From contig JAFGAL010000010.1 in assembly GCA_016933695.1 (NCBI GenBank), positions 62,001 through 126,000 on the forward strand: 64,000 bases of DNA. Direction: 5' to 3'. This stretch comes from Candidatus Zixiibacteriota bacterium (GTDB taxonomy: Bacteria; Zixibacteria; MSB-5A5; GN15; PGXB01). This document shows, piece after piece, positions 43,929 through 51,934 of this stretch (position 1 is its first letter; the number at the start of each line of letters is the position of its first letter). A program made the position numbers and the translations under genes. The notes below the pieces were generated by a model, which searched no databases, had not been told where the DNA came from, and worked only from the letters and a program-made list of their open reading frames with translations.

Positions 43929-45236
43929 AAACGGTTATTACTCATAATCATCGCCGGATGTCTGGCAATGGCGGGCAGTGTCGGCGCCCAGCAGTTGTAT
44001 CCCATGGCCGATCCCGGGCAGAAGATCGGTTTTCATCTCGATTATGCCTGGTTCGATTCCAATCAAGAGGGGAAAATTCTGCTGGAAGTATACTACAAGG
44101 TGTTCAATAAATATCTTACGTTCGTGCGTGAAGCGGGTGAGTATCAGGCCACGTACGAGGTGACCGTTACCGTGTATACCGACCGTGACGAACAGGTCGA
44201 CGGGAATGTCAAACAGCGGACAATCACCGTTCCGTCATACAGCAAGACGCTTTCGGATGTCGATTTTCGGGTCAGTCAGGTGGATTTCGTGGTTTCGCCC
44301 GGTAAATACAAAATCAAGGGCTCGCTGGTGGACAAAAATGCCGGAACAACAATCAATCAGGAATTGAAAGCGGAATTTGACGCTTTCGACGGGCGTTTCG
44401 CGCAATTGTCGGGAATCGAATTCGTGTATATGGTCGATTCGGCCCAGGAGAACTCGCCGTTCAATAAGGATGACTGGTCGGTGATTCCGTCGGTGATTCG
44501 ATCCTACGGCGGCGATTCGGTGGTGCCGCTGATGTACTACTTCGAGATTTACCAGGGGCGCGACGGACGGGAGAACGTGTTTATCGACACGAGAATTCTC
44601 GATCATAAGTACGATCCAGTTTACTACGACACGCTGACATCGGTGTTCTCGGATCGGACGATCCGGCAGATTCGCCATGTTACGCTCAGCGGAATACCGT
44701 CCGGCGATTACTATCTCGACATCATTTTACGGGGACGGCGCAACAAGGATGTCGATCATGTCAGGACGCCGTTTCGTATCAGCTGGTCGCCGGAGGCGCT
44801 GTATCGCAATGATTTCAAGACCGCGCTGAGGCAGTTGGAATATATTGCCGAGTCGGATGAACTGGATAAGTTAAAAGCCGCGGCCACCCCGGAAGAGCGC
44901 ATGAATGCCTGGAATAATTTCTGGCTGAGGCGCGATCCCACGCCGAATACCGCCCGAAACGAGGCCAAGGAGGACTACTACCGGCGGATTGAGTACACCA
45001 ATCGGTATTTCAGCCTGTTGGGCAAGGAGGGCTGGCGCACCGATCGCGGCCGCATTTATATTCAGTACGGTGAGCCGGATCAGATCGAAGATTTTCCGTT
45101 CGAAGCGGCCAGTCAGTTCGCCTATCAGGTTTGGTATTATTATCAGATCGGCATTCAGAGAAAATTCACGTTTGTGGATCGCTGGGATGACGGTGATTAT
45201 CGTCTGCAGTATCCCTACGATGGTATAATACGATAG
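43926..45236 (+). CDS. GWxTD-domain exported protein 1
   Basis: Exported protein of 436 residues if translation starts at the ATC at 43926, which follows AGGAGGG by eight bases and gives a full signal peptide (IKRLLLIIIAGCLAMAGSVGA). The first ATG, at 43968, would remove most of that signal and has no ribosome-binding site. The body is beta-rich. The C-terminal domain carries the name-giving GWxTD motif (GKEGWRTDRGRIYIQYGEPD), found in Bacteroidota, Acidobacteria and related phyla in proteins of unknown role. A second GWxTD gene follows after 31 bases, and the efflux operon is upstream. Confidence 0.8.
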   Translation: MKRLLLIIIAGCLAMAGSVGAQQLYPMADPGQKIGFHLDYAWFDSNQEGKILLEVYYKVFNKYLTFVREAGEYQATYEVTVTVYTDRDEQVDGNVKQRTITVPSYSKTLSDVDFRVSQVDFVVSPGKYKIKGSLVDKNAGTTINQELKAEFDAFDGRFAQLSGIEFVYMVDSAQENSPFNKDDWSVIPSVIRSYGGDSVVPLMYYFEIYQGRDGRENVFIDTRILDHKYDPVYYDTLTSVFSDRTIRQIRHVTLSGIPSGDYYLDIILRGRRNKDVDHVRTPFRISWSPEALYRNDFKTALRQLEYIAESDELDKLKAAATPEERMNAWNNFWLRRDPTPNTARNEAKEDYYRRIEYTNRYFSLLGKEGWRTDRGRIYIQYGEPDQIEDFPFEAASQFAYQVWYYYQIGIQRKFTFVDRWDDGDYRLQYPYDGIIR

Positions 45237-45267
45237 CATATTGATCTGACAAGGAGAGTATGATACA

Positions 45268-46725
45268 GTGCGTTACGTGATTGCCATATCGTGTGCCGTT
45301 ATTATCATGACCGGGTGTTTGGGGCACAGCGCCGTTGCCGAAAGTCGCCTGACCATCCAGGCCGGGATCTCGGTGTATAACAATCCCGAAACCGGTCCGG
45401 AAACCTATGTCGAGTTTCCGTTTGTCATCGATCGTGCCCAGCTGACATTCCTGCCGACAGAAGGCATCGGAGGGGGAGTTCGCGCCTCGATATACGCGCA
45501 AATTCTTCTGACCGACCAGCAGGGAAGACCGGTTGATTCGGCGGAAACGTATTTTTACACGCAGGCGGGATCGATCATGCAGGCGAAACAGGCCGGAATC
45601 AAAGTCTTCAATAAACTCGTGCTGATGATACCGCCGGGGACGTACAAAGCCGTTTTAACCGTGATCGATGCGGTCAGCAAGCGGGAAGGGGCCTTTTTGT
45701 ACAATCAACTTGAGATCGACGGCCCGGTTGAAAACCGACTGACGTTGAGTACGATTGAAATGGCGTATGATATCGCCGTGGTTTCCGACTCCTCTCCGGT
45801 CAGAATGCCGCATCTGGTGAAAAACGATCGGGAGATTTTGCCGAATCCGATGGCGATTTATTCGGTTGATGATACGGTGATGTTCGTATATACGGAGTTG
45901 TATAATCTCGCGTATGATGACGGGAGTAATGATGAGCAGTTCGCGGTATCGTATTCAGTACGGCGAACCGATGGCGGACTGGCGTATGATTTCGGCACAA
46001 GCGTCAACGTCATGCCGGGCAATTCGGCGGTTCTCTGCCGGAAACTGTCGGTTGCGGGCTGGCAGCCCGGACGGTACGATCTGATTCTAACGGCGACTGA
46101 TTTGGTCTCGCATCAGGCCGACACCAGTTTCAAGCGGTTTGTAATCTTCCCGCGCACCGGGGAATTGCCGGAAGTGGTGTCGTACAGCATGAAAACGCCG
46201 CTGGACTCGGCGAGTATCAAAACCAAAAGTGAGATTATCCGTTTTCTGGTGGAAGCCGACGAATGGGTGCTGTATAACGCCCTGACGGATTCGGGCAAGG
46301 CACGTTTTGTCGAGCAGTTTTTCGTCGACCGCGATCCGTCGCCCGGCACGCCGGAAAATGAATATCTCAACGATGTGCTGGCACGATACGCCTTCGCCAA
46401 CGAGAAGTTCTCAACCCTGCCGGAGGTGCAGGACGGATGGCGAACGGATCGCGGGCGCGTGCTACAGCAATACGGACAATGGGACAACCGCGAGGAACAC
46501 ATCGCCCCCAGCTACGGGCGGCGGTATGAAATCTGGCGGTACGATCGACTGCCGGGTCAGGTCACCAGCGGCATTGTATTCGTGTTTGTCGACGTCGGCG
46601 GCTTCGGCGATTTCAAACTGGCGCATTCAACCGCCAAGGGGGAAGTCTATGATCCCGAATGGAAATACAAACTCTCGGAAGAGGATCCGGACATTCTCCA
46701 ACCGGATGAACCGTTTATTCGATAA
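45268..46725 (+). CDS. GWxTD-domain exported protein 2
   Basis: Exported protein of 485 residues starting at GTG 45268 with AAGGAGAG ten bases upstream; an ATG at 45260 is out of frame. The signal peptide (YVIAISCAVIIMTGCLGHSAVA) contains TGC, so lipoprotein processing is possible but not certain. The domain order matches the upstream paralogue: beta-sandwich modules, then a helical segment with DRDPSPGTPENEYL and the motif QDGWRTDRGRVLQQYGQWD. The resemblance to protein 1 is low except around that motif. It is last in the transcript and is followed by a strong terminator. Confidence 0.85.
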   Translation: MRYVIAISCAVIIMTGCLGHSAVAESRLTIQAGISVYNNPETGPETYVEFPFVIDRAQLTFLPTEGIGGGVRASIYAQILLTDQQGRPVDSAETYFYTQAGSIMQAKQAGIKVFNKLVLMIPPGTYKAVLTVIDAVSKREGAFLYNQLEIDGPVENRLTLSTIEMAYDIAVVSDSSPVRMPHLVKNDREILPNPMAIYSVDDTVMFVYTELYNLAYDDGSNDEQFAVSYSVRRTDGGLAYDFGTSVNVMPGNSAVLCRKLSVAGWQPGRYDLILTATDLVSHQADTSFKRFVIFPRTGELPEVVSYSMKTPLDSASIKTKSEIIRFLVEADEWVLYNALTDSGKARFVEQFFVDRDPSPGTPENEYLNDVLARYAFANEKFSTLPEVQDGWRTDRGRVLQQYGQWDNREEHIAPSYGRRYEIWRYDRLPGQVTSGIVFVFVDVGGFGDFKLAHSTAKGEVYDPEWKYKLSEEDPDILQPDEPFIR

Positions 46726-46746
46726 AACAACCCGGCTTTATAAAGG

Positions 46747-46775
46747 GGCCCGGCACATCGCCGGGCCTTTTTTTT
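46747..46775 (+). terminator. Rho-independent terminator of the GWxTD operon
   Basis: Perfect 8-bp stem GGCCCGGC / GCCGGGCC with a five-base loop, followed by eight T. It lies between convergent transcripts. Confidence 0.92.
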
Positions 46776-46789
46776 GCGGGGTGGTCGAT

Positions 46790-47539
46790 TCAATGCGAAG
46801 CGTCGCCTCGATTGGCAGGGGATGATGTCGATAAACCCACAGTGCGAATGGTGCGTTTGACCGGGATGGAAAAGCGCGTGTGTTTATCATCGTTTACCTC
46901 GATGGTGATCGACTTCTCGAATTCATCATCAAGTGCATCGTCACGCAAGGTGACCTTGCCGCCCTCGGAATCGCCGGCCTTGACCTTCTGGGGAAGATCG
47001 AGTCGGAATATTCCTTCAGGCATATAGACCAGGCTGATTGCAAGGTCCTGATCGGAGACGTTTTCAATGACGAACTTCCTTTCCTTCACTTCCATGTCTC
47101 CGAATTGCGAGATATCGAATTTGTAGGGGGCGATACGAATCGGGTAGGTGGAATCGGGCGCGGTGATGACATCGGCCTTGATTTCCACGTATTTGGCCAG
47201 TTCCCCCTCGTTGGTTTCGATACTCGGCCGTTTCGATTGCTTACCGCTCCGTCTGCCGGTCGAGAAGATGACTTCAAGATCAGTGCTGTCGCCGGAAGCC
47301 AGGACGGTCTTATTCAGCGGTGTTTTGGTACAGCCGCATCCCGGTTTGACATCGGTGATGTTCAGCGTGTCGGTCCCGGTTGAATGGAGCCAAAATGTAC
47401 AGCTGACCTGGGAATTCTGGGGCACCAGGCCGAAGTCGAAAATGGAATTGGGAATGGTCAATGCCGGATCGGACCAGGAGGTATCGACCAGGAAAATCAT
47501 TCCGATAATCACAAGGCACATCCCGTGGATTAAACGCAT
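46790..47539 (-). CDS. DUF1573 exported protein, cysteine form
   Basis: Exported protein of 249 residues with a signal peptide (CLVIIGMIFLVDTSWS). The DUF1573 domain has FDFGLVPQNSQVSCTFWLHSTG, then VKPGCGCTKTPL with cysteines at residues 68 and 70, then VLASGDSTDLEVIFSTGRRSG. A second beta domain follows (FDISQFGDMEVKERKFVIENVSDQDL). It has the same length as the upstream gene at 47711-48460 and aligns with it throughout without gaps. The Cys-Gly-Cys could be a redox or metal site. Ribosome-binding site AAAGGAGA before the ATG. Confidence 0.9.
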   Translation of the reverse strand: MRLIHGMCLVIIGMIFLVDTSWSDPALTIPNSIFDFGLVPQNSQVSCTFWLHSTGTDTLNITDVKPGCGCTKTPLNKTVLASGDSTDLEVIFSTGRRSGKQSKRPSIETNEGELAKYVEIKADVITAPDSTYPIRIAPYKFDISQFGDMEVKERKFVIENVSDQDLAISLVYMPEGIFRLDLPQKVKAGDSEGGKVTLRDDALDDEFEKSITIEVNDDKHTRFSIPVKRTIRTVGLSTSSPANRGDASH

Positions 47540-47655
47540 TACATTCTCCTTTATTGAAAATTGTCGATGGGCATATCAGGGTGATTGCGTTGTTCCTGCG
47601 GCGGGGCAAGGGCGCGGCAGGTTACTGACTGGCAACGCCGAGTGAAACCCGGACA

Positions 47656-47688
47656 ATAAAAAAAGGCCCGATGGCAATATCGGGCCTT
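47656..47688 (-). terminator. Rho-independent terminator of the putative selenoprotein gene
   Basis: On the minus strand a ten-bp stem AAGGCCCGAT / ATCGGGCCTT with a six-base loop is followed by TTTTTTATTG, 22 bases after the stop codon. Confidence 0.88.
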
Positions 47689-47710
47689 GTAATATACACG
47701 GATATCGAAG

Positions 47711-48460
47711 TTAATGAGAGCCGGTTGCGCTTTCCGGTTTGGTTGAAGCGGTTTGACCGGGGACGCGGATTGTGCGCTTAACCGGTATGGTGAATCGAGT
47801 GTTGTTGGCATCATTCAGTTCAATCGTGACCGACTTCTCGAATTCTTCTTTCAGCCATTCGTCAAGAATGACAATCTTCCCACCTTCGGATTTTCCGGCC
47901 TTAACCTTCTTGGGCAATTCCAGCTTGAACATGCCGTAGGGCATGTCGACCAGTTTTATGTCCAGATCCTGGTCAGAGACGTTTTCAATTACAAACTTGC
48001 GTTCCGCAACTTCTTTATCGCCGAACTGCGAGACATCGAATTTGTATGGCGAAATCCGAACCGGGAAGGTCGAATCGGGATTGGCGACGACTTCCGATTT
48101 AATCTGCACATACTTGGCCAGTTCGCCTTCGTTGGTCTCAATGCGCGGGCGCTTTGACTGTTTGCCCTGCCGACGTCCCGTCGAGAAAATGATCTCCAAA
48201 TCAGTGCTGTCACCGACAGCAAGCTCCTGTGTTTTAAGCGGAGCTTTTGTGCATCCTCAGCCAGGTTTTACGCTGAGGATTTTTAGATCTTCCGTGCCGG
48301 TGGAATGCAGCCAGAAGGCATGACTGATCTTGGAGTTCTGCGGAACATAGCCGAAATCGAAAATCGATTCCGGGATCGTCAGTTTCGGTTGCGCAAGGGC
48401 TACGCCGGACCAGAGGAAAATGCCGAGCATCAGTAGTAATATGCCCTTGGTATGTTTCAT
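47711..48460 (-). CDS. DUF1573 exported protein with in-frame UGA: putative selenoprotein
   Basis: Exported protein, 249 codons if the UGA at 48257-48259 is read as selenocysteine (residue 68). The signal peptide is GILLLMLGIFLWSGVALA. Before the UGA is FDFGYVPQNSKISHAFWLHSTG and LSVKPG; after it is GCTKAPLKTQELAVGDST and the full DUF1573 remainder to TGSH. The paralogue at 46790-47539 has Cys at exactly residue 68 (KPGCGCTK), the same total length and no gaps. The promoter, GGAGGATAT ribosome-binding site and terminator are intact, and no other stop or frameshift is seen. A hairpin of SECIS geometry follows the UGA. UGA is a normal stop elsewhere in the window. Selenocysteine machinery is not in this window. 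A nonsense mutation or sequencing error remains possible. Confidence 0.75.
48221..48246 (-). promoter_or_regulatory. Candidate bacterial SECIS element
   Basis: On the minus strand AAGCTCC (48246-48240) and GGAGCTT (48227-48221) form a perfect 7-bp stem around a 12-base loop that begins with G. The loop starts 17 bases after the UGA. Known bacterial SECIS elements have a loop of 3-14 bases with a G among its first two, placed 16-37 bases from the UGA, so this fits. The cysteine paralogue has no such stem at the same place. Confidence 0.6.
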
Positions 48461-48545
48461 ATATATCCTCCAAACAAACGTTTTGTTTTTCTATTCATTC
48501 GACACATTATACGCCGTACTGAATGTAATCACGGGTATTATGTGA

Positions 48546-48573
48546 AAAATAACATATACACGGAATCTGTCAA
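48546..48573 (-). promoter_or_regulatory. Promoter of the putative selenoprotein gene
   Basis: On the minus strand TTGACA (48573-48568) and TATTTT (48551-48546) with a 16-base spacer, about 85 bases before the ATG at 48460. A TATAAT closer to the gene (about 48510) lacks a good -35 box. Confidence 0.5.
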
Positions 48574-48785
48574 GGAAATTGTCCTGTTACAACGGGTTAG
48601 TTCACCCCTTCCGACTCGATTTTCTCGCCGGCGGTTATGGTGCATTCGCGATCCCGCGTACGCTATCGCCTCCCTTCGGCCAATAGGTCAGTCAGCTGTT
48701 TAGATTTTATACGCTTTTTCATCGATACGGTTTGCGGCTCTTTTCAACGTTTTGCGCGGCATAAAGTTGTTGTCGGGACGGGGTT
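48574..48785. other. Intergenic stretch without recognisable gene
   Basis: Together with the promoter region this makes a 325-base gap between two DUF1573 genes. I see no open frame with a credible start, no tRNA and no clear terminator for the gene at 48786. It is AT-poorer than the promoter part and may be a remnant of the duplication that formed the cluster. Confidence 0.5.
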
Positions 48786-49514
48786 TTATTCCGGACTGGA
48801 TGCGGGACGATAGATTTTCCGCTTGACCGGTATGGAATAATACTGCTGTTCCTCTTTATCGTTGATATACCAGAAAGTGATCGAGTTTTCAAAGCTGGTT
48901 TTCAGGCCGAGATCATTCAGGATGATTTTGACCGGAATGGTGTCATTCGGTTCGATATAGGTTGGAAATTCCAGATGGTAATAAGTGGTGTCGGCCTGGG
49001 CCAGGGTCAGAGGAATGTAGTTGTCCCAGTGGTTGACGATCGACACCTTGAATTCCCGTTGGGTTGAATCACCATATTGCGATGCGATCAGAAAGTACGG
49101 TGTCACATACACGGGAAAGAGGTTTTCGATATTGTCGATAACCCGCGCCTTGATATGCAGGCGAAGGGTACGTATCCCCGTGTTGACCGCATTGGTGTGC
49201 AGTTTGGGGTGCCGATCGCGATGCCCGACAAAGCTCTGGCTGTCGAAGACGACATGAATAAACGTGCTGTCGCCGGGCGGGATGGTGTGTTTCCCGACCG
49301 TCACGGTCAGGCAGTCGGAAAACGTTTCGACTTCGTGGATGATCAGCGGTTCATCGCCGATGGAGCGAATTTTGAAGACGTGCACGAAATGCGCGCGTTG
49401 TGGAACCAGGCCAAACTCAACGGTGTCGTTATCAATCTCGATTTTGGCGTCGGCCATGGCCGCGGTGGCGACAAGAACAAGCATGGCAAGGCAATACATT
49501 GTGGTTTTAATCAC
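48786..49514 (-). CDS. DUF1573-like exported protein without the Cys-x-Cys motif
   Basis: Exported protein of 242 residues with a signal peptide (YCLAMLVLVATAAMA). It shares the paralogues' layout: VEFGLVPQRAHFVHVFKIRSIGDEPLIIHEV, then FSDCLTVTVGKHTIPPGDSTFIHVVFDS and the second module FLIASQYGDSTQREFKVSIVNHWD. The position of the Cys-x-Cys (or UGA-x-Cys) site holds only one cysteine, so the presumed reactive pair is lost. It is the first gene of the minus-strand cluster, with its own promoter at 49560-49587. It may keep a structural role. Confidence 0.82.
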   Translation of the reverse strand: MIKTTMYCLAMLVLVATAAMADAKIEIDNDTVEFGLVPQRAHFVHVFKIRSIGDEPLIIHEVETFSDCLTVTVGKHTIPPGDSTFIHVVFDSQSFVGHRDRHPKLHTNAVNTGIRTLRLHIKARVIDNIENLFPVYVTPYFLIASQYGDSTQREFKVSIVNHWDNYIPLTLAQADTTYYHLEFPTYIEPNDTIPVKIILNDLGLKTSFENSITFWYINDKEEQQYYSIPVKRKIYRPASSPE

Positions 49515-49559
49515 GACTCTATCCTTTTGGCGAGGCTTTTATCTTCTTGTAAACCCCTA

Positions 49560-49587
49560 AGTATACGTGGTTCCGGTTAAATCGCAA
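49560..49587 (-). promoter_or_regulatory. Promoter of the 48786-49514 gene
   Basis: On the minus strand TTGCGA (49587-49582) and TATACT (49565-49560) with a 16-base spacer, upstream of the AAAAGGA ribosome-binding site. Confidence 0.5.
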
Positions 49588-49674
49588 TATTTTTCTGATC
49601 CGAACCGGCGTCGAGTTGATTTTTTGCCCGGCAATGAGTATGTTAGCGTTTTGAAGTCGCGGTTTATCCGTGCT

Positions 49675-49703
49675 TTGCATATAACGACAATTGTCTATTT
49701 ATC
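49675..49703 (+). promoter_or_regulatory. Promoter of the M20 peptidase gene
   Basis: TTGCAT at 49675-49680 and TTTATC at 49698-49703, spacer 17 bases. The ribosome-binding site TAGGGAG follows directly. Confidence 0.45.
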
Positions 49704-49718
49704 ATAGGGAGTAACATA

Positions 49719-51086
49719 ATGGACCCGAAAGCGTTTCTCGATGCTCACCAAGACGAGCGAATGGAACAGTTATTTGCCTTTTTGCGATTTCCATCGGTCT
49801 CGGCAAAAAGCGAACATACCAAAGACGTGCTGGCCTGTGCCGACTGGCTGTGTAATCATCTCAATTCGATCGGCATCGAATCCAAGGTTATGCCGACCGG
49901 GGGACATCCGGTGGTGTTCGGAAGCCGGATTGTGTCGCCGGATAAACTGACGGTGCTGTATTACGGTCACTATGATGTACAACCGCAGGAACCTTTGGAA
50001 TTGTGGAAATCAGGGCCCTTTGAACCGGTTATCAAAGACGGGTATATTATGGCACGCGGGGCGACCGACGACAAGGGACAACTCTGGACGCATGTTAAGG
50101 CACTTGAGGCGTATCTATCATCGGGCAAGGAGTTACCGATTAATATTAAAGTAATTGTTGAAGGCGAGGAGGAGTCCGGCGCGGAGAATCTGGCCAATTT
50201 CGTCAAGAAAAACGCGGATTTACTCAAGGCCGATATTATCGTCGTCTCCGACAGTGCCCAGTACGGCCGCAATCTTCCCGCGGTCACATACGGATTGCGC
50301 GGGGTGACCTTTGTCGAGGTCAAGGTGACGGGGCCGGACCGCGATTTGCATTCCGGCAGTTTCGGCGGATCGGTGGCGAATCCGATCAATGTCCTGGCCA
50401 AAATGATCGGTGCTTTGCACGATGCGAACGGACGGATTGCGGTCGACGGTTTCTATGACGACGTGATGGAGGTATCCGACTGGGAACGTGGGCAGTTTAA
50501 CAAATTGCCGTTCGACGAAAAAGAGTACCTGACCAAGACCGGCGCGAAGAAGTTAACCGGCGAAAAGGGGTATTCGGTGCTGGAGCGCATCTGGTGTCGT
50601 CCAACACTTGATGTCAATGGCATCACCGGCGGTTATCAGGGCGAGGGCGGCAAAACCATTATTCCGTCATGGGCCAGCTGTAAAATCACCTGCCGTCTGG
50701 TTCCGCACCAGAAGGAATCCGATATTGCCGACAAGCTGGAAGCCTGTCTGAAGAAGCTCTGTCCCGATACCGTCCATCTGGAAATAATCAAGCATGGCGG
50801 AGCGGCGGCGGTGGTGGTGCCGACCGACGGTCCGTGGCTGGAAGCGGCCGGACGGGCGATTAAGACCGGATTCGGTATCGATCCGGTATTCACCAAGGAA
50901 GGCGGCTCGATTCCGGTGGTGGGGACATTTAAAGAAGTGCTTGGCATCGATACTCTTCTATTGGGATGGGGGCAAAGCGATGACAATGCCCATTCGCCCA
51001 ATGAGCGGTTTGCGGTCGATGATTTCGAGCGCGGCTGTTACACCGCACTGGCGCTGATCGATGAGTTGGCGAAGGTGAAGGTGTAA
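49719..51086 (+). CDS. M20-family dipeptidase / metallopeptidase
   Basis: Cytoplasmic zinc peptidase of 455 residues of the dipeptidase group in M20. Metal-binding and catalytic elements are all visible: YYGHYDVQP (His and catalytic Asp), ARGATDDKGQ (bridging Asp), EGEEESGAEN (catalytic Glu and ligand Glu), VVSDSAQ (Asp ligand) and the late HSPNERF (His ligand). The lid domain lies between about 190 and 320 (VEVKVTGPDRDLHSGSFGG). Full family length, no secretion signal. An SDR gene follows after one base, so they form an operon. Substrates are probably di- or tripeptides. Confidence 0.93.
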   Translation: MDPKAFLDAHQDERMEQLFAFLRFPSVSAKSEHTKDVLACADWLCNHLNSIGIESKVMPTGGHPVVFGSRIVSPDKLTVLYYGHYDVQPQEPLELWKSGPFEPVIKDGYIMARGATDDKGQLWTHVKALEAYLSSGKELPINIKVIVEGEEESGAENLANFVKKNADLLKADIIVVSDSAQYGRNLPAVTYGLRGVTFVEVKVTGPDRDLHSGSFGGSVANPINVLAKMIGALHDANGRIAVDGFYDDVMEVSDWERGQFNKLPFDEKEYLTKTGAKKLTGEKGYSVLERIWCRPTLDVNGITGGYQGEGGKTIIPSWASCKITCRLVPHQKESDIADKLEACLKKLCPDTVHLEIIKHGGAAAVVVPTDGPWLEAAGRAIKTGFGIDPVFTKEGGSIPVVGTFKEVLGIDTLLLGWGQSDDNAHSPNERFAVDDFERGCYTALALIDELAKVKV

Positions 51087-51087
51087 G

Positions 51088-51879
51088 ATGGATCTGGGCC
51101 TGAAAGATAAAACGGCACTGGTTACGGGGGCATCAAGCGGGTTGGGATTCGCTTCGGCCATGGCACTGGTCCGTGAGGGAGTATCACTGGCGATCAATTC
51201 CCGTTCGAAAGAAAATCTCAGTAAAGCGGCGGATAAAATAGAGGATGAAACCGGGCGTCGGCCGATTACCGTGGTCGGCGACCTGAGCGGGACCGGAACT
51301 GCCGAGGTGATTGCCAGGGCCGCCGCCGACCGACTGGGTGCGGTCGATATCCTGGTATCGAATGCGGGGGGACCGCCGGCCGGCCCGTTTCTGAAGCATG
51401 ATCCGGACACCTGGCGACAGGCCGCCGAATTGACACTTCATTCCGCTATTGATTTAACGCGGGCGGTGCTTCCCCTGATGCAGGCGAAAAGATGGGGGAG
51501 GATTATTTATATCACCTCGATGGCGGTCAGGCAACCGGCGGATAATTTGATTATCTCAAACACCTTGCGGGCCGGGCTGACGGGATTCGCCAAAACCATC
51601 TCCAACGAGTTCGCGTCGGAGGGGATAACGGTCAATACGGTATGCCCGGGATACACCAATACCGAACGGTTGGGGTATCTGGCCAAAAATATCTCGGAAC
51701 AGACCGGACAGTCGATTGCGGATGTGTTTCGCGGATGGAAAGAGAGTATCCCCTGCAAACGTCTGGGTGAGCCGGAAGAACCGGCGGATCTCATCTGTTT
51801 TCTGGCGTCGCGACGCGCGGCGTATATTACGGGCACGGCGATTCCCGTAGATGGTGGTTATATTAAAGGGTTGCTTTAA
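51088..51879 (+). CDS. SDR-family oxidoreductase with altered catalytic motif
   Basis: Rossmann-fold protein of 263 residues of the short-chain dehydrogenase family. The cofactor loop TGASSGLG is at residues 13-20, and NAGG and the C-terminal AYITGTAIPVDGGY are conserved. Where classical members have Ser and Tyr-x-x-x-Lys, this protein reads ITSMAVRQPADNLIISNTLRAGLTGFAK: the Ser is kept, but no tyrosine is present and Arg stands at the lysine position. Such SNTLRAG variants form a recognised subgroup of SDRs annotated as FabG-like, with uncertain activity. One base after the M20 gene. Confidence 0.85.
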   Translation: MDLGLKDKTALVTGASSGLGFASAMALVREGVSLAINSRSKENLSKAADKIEDETGRRPITVVGDLSGTGTAEVIARAAADRLGAVDILVSNAGGPPAGPFLKHDPDTWRQAAELTLHSAIDLTRAVLPLMQAKRWGRIIYITSMAVRQPADNLIISNTLRAGLTGFAKTISNEFASEGITVNTVCPGYTNTERLGYLAKNISEQTGQSIADVFRGWKESIPCKRLGEPEEPADLICFLASRRAAYITGTAIPVDGGYIKGLL

Positions 51880-51934
51880 GTGACAGGGGTATCGTATAAA
51901 TTATAAGTGGTATACGCATCAAGCCGGACATGCG

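Noticed and set aside
48257-48259. Genome-wide UGA recoding (genetic code 4 or 25)
   Set aside because: Many genes in the window end in TGA at the expected length and Trp is encoded by TGG, so UGA is a normal stop here.
48221-48460. Reading the UGA-interrupted DUF1573 gene as a simple pseudogene
   Set aside because: Only one stop is present, exactly at a conserved reactive cysteine; frame, length, promoter, ribosome-binding site and terminator are intact. It is kept as a possible but less likely explanation.
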